Positions 18,389 to 28,062 of a stretch of 64,000 bases of DNA are shown in pieces; within the stretch, counting starts at the first letter, position 1, and each line of letters starts with the position of its first letter. The translations under genes and the position numbers were made by a program. The notes under the pieces are model-generated. The model was given only the letters and a program-made list of their open reading frames with translations, was not told where the DNA came from and ran no database searches. The stretch is taken from positions 1-64,000 of the forward strand of contig JANXOP010000079.1 of assembly GCA_025357755.1 (NCBI GenBank). Direction: 5' to 3'. Origin of the DNA: Kofleriaceae bacterium (lineage in GTDB: Bacteria; Myxococcota_A; Polyangia; Haliangiales; Haliangiaceae).

Positions 18389-19705
18389 TCAAAGCGTCTC
18401 GAGGAACGCGGCCAAGGCCTCGCGATCGGCCTTCGAGGCCGCCTGGAATGCGTCGTGCGAAGCCTGCGCTTCACCGCCGTGCCACATGATGGCTTCGGCG
18501 TAGCTGCGTGCGCGGCCGTCGTGAAGAAACGCGATGCCGTCGCGGATCGTCGTTGCGATGCCGATGCCCCAAAGTGCCGGCGTCCGCCACTCCACACCTT
18601 GCGCTTCGAAATCCGGGCGCGCATCGGTGAGCAAGTCGCCCATGTCGTGGAGCAAGAGGTCGGTGTACGGATGGATGGTCTGGTTCGACAGCTCGGGGAT
18701 CGGCCCGGTGCCCGTGACGAGCGTCGGCAGGTGGCAGCTCGAACACTTGAACTGATCGAACAGCTCGCGGCCGTGGCTCGCTTCCGCATTGCGCGGCGCC
18801 GCGGCGGGCACGGCGATCGCGGATACGAGGAACGCCATGCCTTCCATCTGATCGTCCTGGATGTCGTTGTTGCCGTTGCCCTCGGGGAAGATGAAGCTCG
18901 ACAAGCCCATGTCGTTGTCGGCGGCCGAGGCGGCCTGGATGTGCAGCGTCGGCGTGTTCGCCTTCCAGCCGAACCGACCGCGCTCGGTCGCATGGGTCTC
19001 GGGATTCCACACGTCGTTGAGCGCACCCGAGATGCCATCACCATCCGCGTCAGCCGGATCCGCGAGGGCATCGATGTCGACCGATTCGAGCAGACCCAGC
19101 CCGATCATCGGAGGCGCGATGCGAAACGACGTGCGCATGTCCACGGGAATCGCGTTGCCGAGACCATCGCGAATCGCGAGGTGCGGCGTGCGTAGCGAGA
19201 TGGTCTCGCCATCACCGAAGGTCTGCACTTGCTCGGTCCACGTCAGCGTGATGCTCGCCTCGGCGGCGCCATTCGTCGCGTGATCCTGGAGCTGCGTGCC
19301 GTAGCCCGGGACCGAGACCGGACCGCCGGGCACATCCGGCGTGCCCTCGGGCAGGCTCACCCGCACGAGCGCTTCGGACTGCGGACCATTGATGTCGATG
19401 ATGCCGGTCGGCCCGATCTGCGGTAGCCCGCGACCGAAGCCGACGTGACAGCCGAGACACGAGTCGTTGTTGTACTGAGGCCCGAGCTGCGGAATCTCCC
19501 AGACGAAGTTGAACGGGCTCGTGCCGAGCGTGAACTTCGATTGCTCCTCCATCGTGAGGTTCGCAGCGGGATGCGTGAACGCGGTGTACTTCCGATCGTC
19601 GATGGTGGTGTCGCCACCTTGTCGCGATTCATCAGGGCCGTCACTGCCGCCGCTGCATCCCGACAGCGAAGCAGTCAGCGCGACGAGCGCCAAGCGAGAC
19701 CCCAT
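18389..19705 (-). CDS. Di-heme cytochrome c lipoprotein (DUF1111/di-heme oxidoreductase-like)
   Basis: A 438-residue lipoprotein: the signal ends in SLSGC (Cys17). Two c-type heme sites are visible, CLGCH (83-87) and CSSCH (321-325). The layout of an N-terminal heme, a long beta-rich middle and a C-terminal heme followed by RTPALWGIG and FLHDGRA motifs is that of the DUF1111 'di-heme oxidoreductase' family, distantly related to di-heme cytochrome c peroxidase. It should be on the periplasmic face of a membrane. The start is ATG at 19705; a frame open far upstream runs antiparallel through lysA in another register and is not real. It follows lysA by 17 bases. Confidence 0.86.
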   Translation of the reverse strand: MGSRLALVALTASLSGCSGGSDGPDESRQGGDTTIDDRKYTAFTHPAANLTMEEQSKFTLGTSPFNFVWEIPQLGPQYNNDSCLGCHVGFGRGLPQIGPTGIIDINGPQSEALVRVSLPEGTPDVPGGPVSVPGYGTQLQDHATNGAAEASITLTWTEQVQTFGDGETISLRTPHLAIRDGLGNAIPVDMRTSFRIAPPMIGLGLLESVDIDALADPADADGDGISGALNDVWNPETHATERGRFGWKANTPTLHIQAASAADNDMGLSSFIFPEGNGNNDIQDDQMEGMAFLVSAIAVPAAAPRNAEASHGRELFDQFKCSSCHLPTLVTGTGPIPELSNQTIHPYTDLLLHDMGDLLTDARPDFEAQGVEWRTPALWGIGIATTIRDGIAFLHDGRARSYAEAIMWHGGEAQASHDAFQAASKADREALAAFLETL

Positions 19706-19722
19706 GCCGAGCAGGATAGCAG

Positions 19723-20985
19723 CTACGCGAGCTTTTCGTTCGCGACGAGTTGCTCGTAGGTCTCGCGGGTCCGGATCACGGTGTAGGTGTTGCCCTCGAC
19801 GAGGACTTCCGGGGCACGTGGCCGCGTGTTGTAGTTCGAGGCCATCGCGGCGCCGTATGCCCCGGCGGCACCGATCCAGATCAGCTCGCCGGCCTCGAGC
19901 GCCGGTAGCTCGCGGTCGCGAGCGAAGAAATCGCCGGTCTCGCAGATCGGGCCGACGACATCGGTCTTCACGAGCGGGCGATTCGGGTTCTTTAGCGGCT
20001 GGATCGGATGGAACGAGCCGTACAGCGCGGGCCGCATCAGATCGTTCATCGCCGCGTCGACGATGGTGAAGTGCTTGAGCTCGTTGTGCTTGCGGAACAT
20101 CACGCGCGAGATCAGCGCGCCCGCACTGCCGACGAGCACCCGCCCCGGTTCGGTCATCAGCTTGAGGCCGAGCTTCGCGATCGGTGCGAGCGCCTTCTGC
20201 ACCGCCGCGCCGTACTCGGCGGGCGTCGGCGGCACGCCATCGCCCTTGCCGTAATCGATGCCGAGGCCACCACCGACATCGACGTGGCGCAGCTTGATGC
20301 CGTCCTTGTCGAGATCCGTGATCAACTGCACGAGGCGCGCGATCGCATCGGCGAACGGCGAGGTCTTCGTCAGCTGACTCCCGATGTGACAATCCACACC
20401 GATGACCTCGAGGCCTGCGCGCTTCGCAGCATCGCGGAACAGCTCCGGCGCTTCGGCCATCGACACGCCGAACTTGTTCGTCTTGAGGCCCGTCGAGATG
20501 TACGGGTGGGTCTCCGGATCGACATCTGGGTTGACGCGGATCGAGATCCGCGCGCGCTTGCCCATCTTCTGCGCGACGGCATCGAGCGCGACGAGCTCCT
20601 CGGCCGATTCGACATTGAAGCAACCGATGCCTGCCTCGAGCGCGGTCTTCATCTCGGACTCGCTCTTGCCGACCCCCGAGAACACGACGTGCTCCGCGGT
20701 GCCACCAGCGCGCAACCAGCGATAGAGCTCGCCGACCGAGACGATGTCCGCGCCGGCGCCGAGCTCGACCAGCACGCCGAGCACGCCGAGTGTGGAGTTC
20801 GCTTTCACCGCGTAGCAAATCTCGTGCGGCATGAACGCGAGCGCTTCGTCGAACGCGCGATATGCACGCTCGATCTCGGTGCGCGAATAGACGTACGCCG
20901 GGGTGCCGACAGCCTCGGCGATCGCGGTGAGGGAGACGCCCTCGCAGTGCAGCTCGCCGTTGTTGTATTCGAATGGTCCAGACAT
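19723..20985 (-). CDS. lysA: Diaminopimelate decarboxylase
   Basis: A 420-residue fold-III PLP enzyme that decarboxylates meso-diaminopimelate to lysine, the last step of lysine synthesis. PLP lysine 61 lies in CYAVKANS. Other marks are HIGSQ, VDVGGGLGIDY, the EPGRVLVG loop, CETGDFFARDRELP with the catalytic Cys, and GAYGAAMASNYN near the end. Length is normal. ATG at 20985 lies 11 bases after the argH stop, so the two form an operon. Confidence 0.96.
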   Translation of the reverse strand: MSGPFEYNNGELHCEGVSLTAIAEAVGTPAYVYSRTEIERAYRAFDEALAFMPHEICYAVKANSTLGVLGVLVELGAGADIVSVGELYRWLRAGGTAEHVVFSGVGKSESEMKTALEAGIGCFNVESAEELVALDAVAQKMGKRARISIRVNPDVDPETHPYISTGLKTNKFGVSMAEAPELFRDAAKRAGLEVIGVDCHIGSQLTKTSPFADAIARLVQLITDLDKDGIKLRHVDVGGGLGIDYGKGDGVPPTPAEYGAAVQKALAPIAKLGLKLMTEPGRVLVGSAGALISRVMFRKHNELKHFTIVDAAMNDLMRPALYGSFHPIQPLKNPNRPLVKTDVVGPICETGDFFARDRELPALEAGELIWIGAAGAYGAAMASNYNTRPRAPEVLVEGNTYTVIRTRETYEQLVANEKLA

Positions 20986-20996
20986 CAGCCAGGGTT

Positions 20997-22394
20997 CTAC
21001 CCTAGCTCGGCCTCGACGCGGGAAATCTCTGACAACACTCGCTCGCGTGCCGGACCACCGACGAGGTCGCGGCGATCGACGGCGCGATCGGGATCGAGCC
21101 ACTCCGCAACATCGGCCTCGAACAACGCATGCGCACCGCGCAACGTCGCGAGATCCAATGCACTCAGCTCGACGCCACGCTCGTCGGCAACGCGCACGAG
21201 GTGGCCCGCAATATCGTGGGCTTCGCGGAACGGCACGTTCTTCGCGACGAGATAGTCGGCGAGCTCGGTCGCCACGAGGTGGCCGGCCCCGACCGCGGCG
21301 CGCATCCGCACGGTGTCGAACACGGTCGTGAGGATCATTCCTCGCGCGACTTCCAGACACGCGGAGACCGTCTCGACCGCATCGTAGAGCGGCTCCTGGG
21401 TCTCCTGGAGATCCTTGTTGTACGCGAGCGGCAGGCCCTTCACGACCGTGCACAGCGTCACCCACGCCCCCATCACCCGACCGGCTTTGCCGCGCACGAG
21501 CTCCGCGAGATCCGGATTCTTCTTCTGCGGCATCAGGGAGCTACCGGAGCTGTACGCCTCGCCGATCCGCGCGAAGCCGAACTCTTGCGAGGCCCACAGG
21601 ACGAGCTCTTCGCCGAGCCGCGACAGATGGATCTGGATCAGGGCGCACGCTGCGACGAGCTCGATCGCGAAGTCGCGATCGCCGACCGCATCGAGCGAAT
21701 TGCGCGTGAGCTCTCCGAAGCCGAGCGCGCGTGCGGTCTGCTCGCGATCGATCGGCAACGTGGTGCCCGCGAGCGCACCCGAACCGAGCGGAGATTCATC
21801 GGCACGATACGCGGCGTCTGCGACCCGACCACGATCGCGCGACAGCATCGCCTCGTACGCGAGCAGGTGATGCGCGAGGCGTACCGGTTGCGCGCGCTGC
21901 AAGTGGGTGTAGCCCGGCATCAAGGTATCGACGTGCTTCTTCGCCTGCACGACGAGCGCGCGGCGCAGCTCGTCGATCAGATCGATCAACTGTTCCGCGG
22001 AGCCGATCGCGTACAGCCGCAGATCGGTCGCGACTTGATCGTTGCGGCTCCGCGCGGTGTGCAGACGTCGGCCGGCATCGCCGATCGCGTCGACGAGGCG
22101 CGCCTCGACGTTCATGTGAACATCCTCGAGCGCGTCGTCCCAGGCGAGCTCGCCGCTCGCGAGCTTGCCCTCGACCATCTTCAGGCCCGCCGTGATCTTG
22201 TCGCGATCCTCTGCCGTGATCAGGCCACGCGAGGCGAGCATCTCGGCGTGCGCGATCGATCCGGCGACATCATGAGGGAGCAAGCGGCGATCGAAATCGA
22301 CCGAGGCATTGAGCGCCGCAGCGACGGGATCCAGCGCCTGCTCGAACCTGCGACCACGCGCGCCTTTGGCACCTTTAGACTCGCTCGTAGACAT
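20997..22394 (-). CDS. argH: Argininosuccinate lyase
   Basis: A 465-residue fumarase/aspartase-superfamily enzyme that splits argininosuccinate to arginine and fumarate. The signature [12 protein letters not shown] is intact. Also visible are [27 protein letters not shown], the catalytic [10 protein letters not shown] region, and a normal C-terminal helical domain. ATG at 22394. It lies directly ahead of lysA (11-base gap), giving a two-step amino-acid operon, and 15 bases after the glycine-rich lipoprotein gene. Confidence 0.96.
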   Translation of the reverse strand: MSTSESKGAKGARGRRFEQALDPVAAALNASVDFDRRLLPHDVAGSIAHAEMLASRGLITAEDRDKITAGLKMVEGKLASGELAWDDALEDVHMNVEARLVDAIGDAGRRLHTARSRNDQVATDLRLYAIGSAEQLIDLIDELRRALVVQAKKHVDTLMPGYTHLQRAQPVRLAHHLLAYEAMLSRDRGRVADAAYRADESPLGSGALAGTTLPIDREQTARALGFGELTRNSLDAVGDRDFAIELVAACALIQIHLSRLGEELVLWASQEFGFARIGEAYSSGSSLMPQKKNPDLAELVRGKAGRVMGAWVTLCTVVKGLPLAYNKDLQETQEPLYDAVETVSACLEVARGMILTTVFDTVRMRAAVGAGHLVATELADYLVAKNVPFREAHDIAGHLVRVADERGVELSALDLATLRGAHALFEADVAEWLDPDRAVDRRDLVGGPARERVLSEISRVEAELG

Positions 22395-22409
22395 CCGTGA
22401 CCGTGATTA

Positions 22410-23660
22410 TCACGACGCGGTTGGCGAAACGGGATTCCCCGTGATCGCCGTCGCCTGGAACAACCGGATCGCGCCCGCGCCGCCACCACCGCCGCCGCCG
22501 CCATCCTGATTCGCGGTGCCACCGGGGCCGGCGGCGGTCGTCGCACCTCCTGCACCGCCATCGCCACCATTGTTGCCACCGGTGCCACTCGCCGGCGCCG
22601 CCGTGATGCTGGTCGGCTCGTTGCCATTGGCGCCGCTGTTGTTGTTGCTGCTGCCCTCGCCGCCACCGCCGCCGTTCGCGAAGATCATGCCGTGGTTCGT
22701 CACGATCGGCGCGTCGAAGGCGATCAACCCGCCGGAGCCACCGCCGCCACCGCCACCGTTGCCGCCGTTCATCGCCGCGTTGCCACTGCCCGCGGCACCC
22801 GACGCGTTGATCGTACCGTTCACGATGATCTGCGTGTTCGCGATCAAGTAGACCGCGCCCCCGCCGAGGCCTTTCGAGCCGACGCCACCGCTCTTGCCGT
22901 CCTGGCCGTAGCACCCGCCGCGGATCGCGGTCGGCGGTTCGAGAGCCCCCGCCACGCCGCCGTTGTGGTTGCTTCCCTTGCCGCCCGCGCCACCGACAGC
23001 GCCGAAGCTGCCGCCCGCACCGCCGCCGTTGTTCTCGGGCGGCGTGCCCGGGTCGCACAGCGTGAGGTTGTCGGCAGCGACCGCGCCGGCGCCGACCTGA
23101 CCACCGCGATGACTCGCGAGATCGATCGAATCAAGGGTGAGCGTGCTGGTCGCGACCATCACGAGCGGCTTGCCGCCGGTGACCGCGATCGCCCCCGTGG
23201 TCGTGACCTCGGTGCCCGCGATCACGCACACGGCCGGAGCGCCGATCACGGTCGTCGAGCACAGGCTCGAAGCGTCGGTGTCGATCGAACCCGTGATCGC
23301 GACCGCGTCTTTCGGGATGTCACCATCCGCGAAACACACCTTGCCGAAGCCAGTACCGAAGCACGTGACGCCCGTCGCCGGGCCATCGAGATAGACCTTG
23401 GCATCGACGTCGGAGGCATCCGTCGTCGAGCCATCGCCGACGCAGGTGTTCGAGAGCGTGCTCGCGGCGGCGCCAAACCGGTAGCCCGAGGCACAGCTCG
23501 AATCGGCGAAGCTGCAGTACCCACTCGTGCACGTACCGGCGCCGCATTGGCTGTCGCGTTCACATGAGAACGCACCACCGCCGAACGGGCTGCACGCGAC
23601 GCACAAGCCGCAGCCGACGGCCGCGACGATGGTGATCCACTTCGCCATCGTCCTCGCCAT
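22410..23660 (-). CDS. Glycine-rich Cys-containing lipoprotein
   Basis: A ~416-residue protein with a lipoprotein-type signal ending near LCVAC (Cys about 23). A Cys-rich segment follows (CERDSQCGAGTCTSGYCSF), then a beta-rich stretch (AITGSIDTDASSLCSTT; TTTGAIAVTGGKPLVMVATSTLTLDSID), and a ~230-residue Gly/Ala/Asn-rich region with runs of up to nine glycines. This resembles the secreted glycine-rich 'surface coat' proteins common in myxobacteria; function is unknown. ATG at 23660 or 23648 could start it. The Gly-rich tract is GGC/GGT-repetitive DNA. A similar protein is at 48397-49485. Confidence 0.75.
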   Translation of the reverse strand: MARTMAKWITIVAAVGCGLCVACSPFGGGAFSCERDSQCGAGTCTSGYCSFADSSCASGYRFGAAASTLSNTCVGDGSTTDASDVDAKVYLDGPATGVTCFGTGFGKVCFADGDIPKDAVAITGSIDTDASSLCSTTVIGAPAVCVIAGTEVTTTGAIAVTGGKPLVMVATSTLTLDSIDLASHRGGQVGAGAVAADNLTLCDPGTPPENNGGGAGGSFGAVGGAGGKGSNHNGGVAGALEPPTAIRGGCYGQDGKSGGVGSKGLGGGAVYLIANTQIIVNGTINASGAAGSGNAAMNGGNGGGGGGGSGGLIAFDAPIVTNHGMIFANGGGGGEGSSNNNSGANGNEPTSITAAPASGTGGNNGGDGGAGGATTAAGPGGTANQDGGGGGGGGAGAIRLFQATAITGNPVSPTAS

Positions 23661-23712
23661 CGTCCCCGATTGTACTGCAGGACCGAGTAAATCGGCTTAT
23701 CCTTCTCGTCGG

Positions 23713-25518
23713 GTGGTCAAGCCTGCGCCACAGCAGTCCCGGTATCTCGGCCCCGGCGACAAGCTCGGGAGATACGAGCTGATCCGCCAGATCGCGATCG
23801 GCGGCATGGCCGAGCTCTACCTCGCGCGCACGCTCGGCTTCGAGGGGTTCGAGAAGCTCGTGGTCATCAAGCGCATCCTGCCGCAGTTCTCGAACACCAC
23901 CAGCTTCGTCGCGATGTTCACGAACGAAGCGCGGCTCGCAGCGACCCTGCAGCATCCGAACGTCGCGCAGGTCTACGACATCGGGATCGACGACGGCGAC
24001 TACTTCTTCGCGATGGAGTACGTCCACGGTGAAGACCTCCATCGCACGATGTTGCAGTCGCTCGAGCAAGGCGTGCCGATCTCGCTGGAGTTCGCGCTCA
24101 CGCTCGGCACGGGGCTGTGCGCGGGCCTGCACTACGCGCACGACAAGGCCGGCCCCGACGGCACGCCACTCCAGATCGTGCATCGCGATGTGTCGCCCTC
24201 GAACGTGCTCGTCAGCTACGACGGTGCGGTCAAGCTCGTCGATTTCGGCATCGCGCGCGGCGCGCAGGGCAAGGTGATCACGGCGACCGGACTCAAGGGC
24301 AAGATCATCTACATGTCGCCGGAGCAGTGCCGCGCCGACGCCGCGCTCGATCGGCGCAGCGATATCTATTCGGTCGGCACGATCCTCTACGAGCTGACGT
24401 GCGGTCGTACGCCGTTCCACGGCACTGACTACGCGATCCTCAATCAGATCGTCGGCAGCGACGTGCCCCCGCCGAGCACGATCGTGCCGAACTTTCCGCC
24501 GGTGCTCGAAGCGATCATCCTCCGCGCGCTCGCTCGCGATCCGGATCAGCGCTACGCGAGCGCGCTCGAGCTGCAAGGCGCGCTCGAGGAGTTCGCGCAT
24601 GACAGCCGGCTACGGATCTCGCCCCTCGTGCTCGCGCGGTTGATGGGGTCGTTGTTTCCCGCGCGGCTCGAAGAGTGGGCCGAGGCGAAGAGCCAGGGTG
24701 CCTTCTTCGTCGAGCAACACGTCGTGCAGACGCTGATCGACAGCGGCAAGACACCCGATCCAAATGATCCGGAGACCCGCGCGCAGATCAAGGCCATGGC
24801 CGAGCGGCTCGGCATCGAGGATCCGACCGCGCTGACGCGCCTGCCGATCGAGCTCGACGACGAAGTGCCGACCCACACCGCGCATCCAGCGCCGCGCAGA
24901 TCGCAACCGGCGCTCTACGCGTATGGCGGCACGATGGTGAGCCATCCGCAGAGCGACGTGAACGCGACCCCCAGTGCATTGTACGCGCACGCGGCCGACG
25001 GTGCGGTGCCGATCGACACGCCGCTACATGCCGATGTGACCGATCGCGTCGCGGTGCCGCGGCTCGCATCGCCGACCAACTTCATCAAGTTGCCGCCACG
25101 GCGCAACAAGGTCCTCGCGGGGGTCGGGATCCTCGCGTTCGGCGGTGGCATCGCTGCGTTCATCGCGCTCGGTGGCGGTAGCTCGTCGGAGGAGCTGGTG
25201 CCGGCCACGCCGGCCGTTCGACCGACGGTGCAGTCGACCGTGCAGCCGACCGTGCAGCCGACCGTGCAGCCGATCGTGCAGCCGACCGTGCAGCCGATCG
25301 AGCAACCCGTTCCCGACGCTGCCCAGCCGGCGCAGACCCTCGAGGAACCGCCACCTGTCGAGGTCCCGGTGGCGAAACCTGCGCCGGTCTCTCATGTTGC
25401 AAAGCCCGTCGCGAAGAAGAACCCGCGCCCGAAACCGCGACCCGTGGCAAAATCCAAAGCGGAAAAGACGTGGGACGCCGACTCGCCGTTCATGCCGGTT
25501 CGCACCGACAAGCACTGA
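23713..25518 (+). CDS. Ser/Thr protein kinase with VQP-repeat extracytoplasmic tail
   Basis: A ~601-residue Hanks kinase. The kinase domain is at about 20-285: LIRQIAIGGMAELYLAR glycine loop, VVIKR lysine, HRDVSPSN catalytic loop (the VSPSN form common in myxobacterial kinases), VDFGIAR and IIYMSPEQ. A membrane span lies near VLAGVGILAFGGGIAAFIAL, followed by a Pro/Val/Gln repeat (VQPT units) and a basic Pro/Lys-rich tail. GTG at 23713 is the best start because the frame further upstream overlaps the divergent lipoprotein gene and carries no kinase sequence. It overlaps the next gene by 49 bases, so the two are a coupled pair. Confidence 0.9.
   Translation: MVKPAPQQSRYLGPGDKLGRYELIRQIAIGGMAELYLARTLGFEGFEKLVVIKRILPQFSNTTSFVAMFTNEARLAATLQHPNVAQVYDIGIDDGDYFFAMEYVHGEDLHRTMLQSLEQGVPISLEFALTLGTGLCAGLHYAHDKAGPDGTPLQIVHRDVSPSNVLVSYDGAVKLVDFGIARGAQGKVITATGLKGKIIYMSPEQCRADAALDRRSDIYSVGTILYELTCGRTPFHGTDYAILNQIVGSDVPPPSTIVPNFPPVLEAIILRALARDPDQRYASALELQGALEEFAHDSRLRISPLVLARLMGSLFPARLEEWAEAKSQGAFFVEQHVVQTLIDSGKTPDPNDPETRAQIKAMAERLGIEDPTALTRLPIELDDEVPTHTAHPAPRRSQPALYAYGGTMVSHPQSDVNATPSALYAHAADGAVPIDTPLHADVTDRVAVPRLASPTNFIKLPPRRNKVLAGVGILAFGGGIAAFIALGGGSSSEELVPATPAVRPTVQSTVQPTVQPTVQPIVQPTVQPIEQPVPDAAQPAQTLEEPPPVEVPVAKPAPVSHVAKPVAKKNPRPKPRPVAKSKAEKTWDADSPFMPVRTDKH
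25228..25299 (+). repeat. Six-unit 12-bp tandem repeat in kinase tail
   Basis: Six consecutive 12-bp units of the form GTGCAGCCGAcC encode VQPT/VQPI. Units differ by single bases, so copy number could change without a frameshift. It lies just outside the predicted membrane span. Confidence 0.85.
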
Positions 25519-26342
25519 TCTCGCTCGCGGCGCTGCTCGCGCTCGCTGCACCCGCCCTCGCCGTGCCGCGCTCGCGCGCGGCCAAAGCGCAATTCGCAAA
25601 GGGCGTCGCCGCATATCGCAAGGACGACTACGCCGGCGCGAGCGCCGCGTTCGGCAAGTCGTACGCGGTCGAGGCTGACGTGGAGACCCTGTTCGCCTGG
25701 GCGCAAGCCGAGCGCAAGCGTGGCGACTGCGACAAGGCGAGCGAGCTCTACGGCAAGCTCCTCGTCTCGAAGTTGCCGGCGGCGAACAAGACCGTCGTGC
25801 GGGACCAGCTCGAGGAGTGCAAGCGGATCATCGCCGACGACCAGGCCGCGGCCGACAAGGCGACCGCCGATCGCGCCGAGGCCGACCGCGCGCGTCAGGC
25901 CGAGGCTGATCGCGCCGCGCAGGCCGATGCCGATCGTGAAGCTCGAGCGCGAGCAGACCGCGCGCCGCAGGTCCCACTTACCGCGCCACCGGTCGTCGCG
26001 AGCTCCTCGCCTTGGTACAAAGATGGCCTCGGCGACACCCTCGTCCTGCTCGGTCTCGCGGGGGTCGGTACGAGTGTCGCGCTGTTGATGTCGAGCCACG
26101 CCGCCGAGGCCGACTCCAGGAGCCCATCGCTGACCTACCCTCAGTTCATCGCGCTCGACGACAAAGCGACCTCGCGCGGCACGCTTGGCATGATCGCGGG
26201 AGGCGTCGGTGTCGGCTCGATCCTGCTCGGCGTGATTCGCTACGCGACGCGCTCGACCGGCGCCTCGACGAACGAGGCGACGAAGGTCACGGCGTGGCTC
26301 GGCGGCGCCGGTGGCGGCCTCGCGATCTCTGGCGAGCTCTAG
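25470..26342 (+). CDS. TPR-like membrane protein, partner of upstream kinase
   Basis: A 290-residue protein with a signal peptide (ISLAALLALAAPALA). A TPR-like helical repeat region follows (AKGVAAYRKDDYAGASAAFGKSYAVEADVETLFAWAQAERKRGDCDKA) and then a charged Ala/Asp/Arg-rich segment of about 45 residues, likely a coiled coil (ADRAEADRARQAEADRAA). Two hydrophobic spans (DTLVLLGLAGVGTSVALLM; GTLGMIAGGVGVGSILLGV) come at the end. GTG at 25470 lies within the kinase gene. The arrangement of a kinase followed by a TPR membrane protein repeats that at 10198-13592. Its stop overlaps the convergent MDR gene at CTAG. Confidence 0.75.
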   Translation: MGRRLAVHAGSHRQALISLAALLALAAPALAVPRSRAAKAQFAKGVAAYRKDDYAGASAAFGKSYAVEADVETLFAWAQAERKRGDCDKASELYGKLLVSKLPAANKTVVRDQLEECKRIIADDQAAADKATADRAEADRARQAEADRAAQADADREARARADRAPQVPLTAPPVVASSSPWYKDGLGDTLVLLGLAGVGTSVALLMSSHAAEADSRSPSLTYPQFIALDDKATSRGTLGMIAGGVGVGSILLGVIRYATRSTGASTNEATKVTAWLGGAGGGLAISGEL

Positions 26343-27331
26343 CTGATCTCGATGACGATCTTGCCGCGGGCGCGACCACGCTCGAGCTCCGCGAATGCTT
26401 CGGCCACGTCGGCCAGTGGATACGCCTTGTGGATCTGTGGCTTCAAGGCGCCGCTCTCGACCCACCCGGCGATCTCGGCGAGCTGGGTTCCATCGGGGCG
26501 CATGAACAGATAGACGAACTTCGCACCGCGCTTGGCCTCCTCGGCTCGGCGCTTGCGCGTCGCGAACCAGATCACGGGCGGGGCGAACCAAGGCAACCAG
26601 GCCTTCGCGAACGCGGCATCCGGCATACCGCCGACTCCGACGACGGTGCCGCCGCGCTTCGTCACCGCGAGCGAGTCGATCTCGGAAGCGCCGCCGAGCG
26701 TATCGAAGACGGCGTCGAGATCCTGCACCGCATCGCGCAGCTTCTCCTGCGTGTAGTCGATCACCTGATCGGCGCCGAGCTGCTTTACGAACGCGAGGTT
26801 CTTCGTGCTGGTCGTCGTCGCGACCCAGAGTCCGAGCTGCTTTGCGATCTGGATCGCGTGGCAACCCACACCACCGGCACCGGCATGGATCAGCACGCGT
26901 TGCCCCGGCACGAGCGCGGCACCTTCGCGCAGCGCCTGCAGCGCCGTCAGCGTGACGAGCGGTAGCGCTGCGGCCTCGCCGAACGACGCATTTTTGGGCT
27001 TCTTCGCGACGAACTGCTCGTCGGCACACACGCGCTCGGCGAGCCCACCCATGCGCAGCTTCTCGAGCCGCACGAAGACCTCGTCGCCGATCGCTGCGCG
27101 CGTGACCTCGCGGCCGATCGCCTCGACGACTCCCGCGACATCACAGCCGAGATGCAACGGTGGCTTCAACGCCAGGGCCAGCTTGGCCTTGCCGTCACGG
27201 ATCTTGAAGTCGAGGGGATTGAGGCTCGCCGCACGGACGGCGATCCGGACATCGCGTGGACCCATCTCGGGCTCCGCGACCTCGGCAACTTCGACGGCTG
27301 CACCGTAGCGGCGCGCGATAACGGCTTTCAC
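26339..27331 (-). CDS. Zinc-independent MDR-family NAD(P)H quinone-type oxidoreductase
   Basis: A 330-residue medium-chain dehydrogenase/reductase. The N-terminal GroES-like fold reads SLNPLDFKIRDG and HLGCDVAGVVEAIG. The NADP-binding loop is VLIHAGAGGVGCHAIQIAKQLG. The structural and catalytic zinc ligands of alcohol dehydrogenases are absent, so it belongs with quinone oxidoreductases/enoyl reductases. The C-terminus PLADVAEAFAELERGRARGKIVIE is typical. The start is GTG at 27331. It follows the XRE-cupin regulator gene by 21 bases on the same strand and may be controlled by it. Confidence 0.9.
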   Translation of the reverse strand: MKAVIARRYGAAVEVAEVAEPEMGPRDVRIAVRAASLNPLDFKIRDGKAKLALALKPPLHLGCDVAGVVEAIGREVTRAAIGDEVFVRLEKLRMGGLAERVCADEQFVAKKPKNASFGEAAALPLVTLTALQALREGAALVPGQRVLIHAGAGGVGCHAIQIAKQLGLWVATTTSTKNLAFVKQLGADQVIDYTQEKLRDAVQDLDAVFDTLGGASEIDSLAVTKRGGTVVGVGGMPDAAFAKAWLPWFAPPVIWFATRKRRAEEAKRGAKFVYLFMRPDGTQLAEIAGWVESGALKPQIHKAYPLADVAEAFAELERGRARGKIVIEIS

Positions 27332-27352
27332 CGCCGGAGTATCGTCCGAATA

Positions 27353-28051
27353 TCAGCCGATTTCTTCGGCGTACGTCATCACGAGGTACATCACTGCTTC
27401 GGTGCGCCCCCCGTTGCGATACGCGTGCGGCGTATCGGCTTCGAACAGCACCGAATCGCCGGTCTCGAGCTTGTGCGTATCGCCCGCGACATCGATCTCG
27501 ATGGTGCCCGCGGTGACGACGAGGTTCTCCGAGGTGCCGGGCGGGTGAGCGTCGGCATCTTCGACCGCGCCCGCGGCGAGACGGAGCTCGTAGAACTCGA
27601 CGCGACGCGGTTCGTCGAACGGGAACAACGCACGCGAGCTGAAGCTGCGATCCTTGCTCGTGAGGATCTTCGATTCCGCCGAGCGCAACACGAGGGCACC
27701 GGATTGCGTACGCGCGCTGATCAGCGCGGAGAACGTGACCTCGAGAGCGCGGGCGATCTTCCACAGCACGTTGATCGTCGGTGCACTCTGGCCGAGCTCG
27801 ATCTGGCCGAGCATCGCGCGCGAGACGCCGGAGATCTGCGCGAGGCGCTCGAGCGAGAGACCGCGGCGCGTGCGCAGCCGCCGGAGGTTGGCGCCGACGA
27901 CCGGCGCGAGATCCGCGGTCTCGGTCGGCGTCGCGGTCGTGACCGCGGACGGAGCGGGGAGCGCCGCGGAGGCTTCCTCGCTACCTCCGCCACGCGTGGT
28001 CTTGCTCTGTGTTGCCACGGACTTGTCGGCTTTCTTTTTGACCAGACCCAA
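27353..28051 (-). CDS. XRE-family regulator with C-terminal cupin
   Basis: A 232-residue (or shorter) regulator. A ~45-residue Ala/Thr-rich tail leads to a helix-turn-helix at about 50-108 (LRRLRTRRGLSLERLAQISGVSRAMLGQIELG). A cupin sensor domain at about 125-230 follows (PGTSENLVVTAGTIEIDVAGDTHKLETGDSVLFEADTPHAYRN). This architecture typically represses nearby metabolic genes and senses a small molecule in the cupin. The frame begins with TTG at 28051; GTG at 28018 is an alternative and the N-terminus is uncertain. Directly repeated motifs lie just upstream (28063-28095). The MDR gene is downstream and upp is upstream, all in one direction. Confidence 0.88.
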   Translation of the reverse strand: MGLVKKKADKSVATQSKTTRGGGSEEASAALPAPSAVTTATPTETADLAPVVGANLRRLRTRRGLSLERLAQISGVSRAMLGQIELGQSAPTINVLWKIARALEVTFSALISARTQSGALVLRSAESKILTSKDRSFSSRALFPFDEPRRVEFYELRLAAGAVEDADAHPPGTSENLVVTAGTIEIDVAGDTHKLETGDSVLFEADTPHAYRNGGRTEAVMYLVMTYAEEIG

Positions 28052-28062
28052 ACGGGATCTAT

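Noticed and set aside
19723-20818. Extension of the di-heme cytochrome frame across lysA
   Set aside because: It reads lysA in another register; the lipoprotein signal at ATG 19705 marks the true start.
25228-25299. CRISPR-like array
   Set aside because: Units are contiguous, 12 bp, in frame and protein-coding; there are no spacers.
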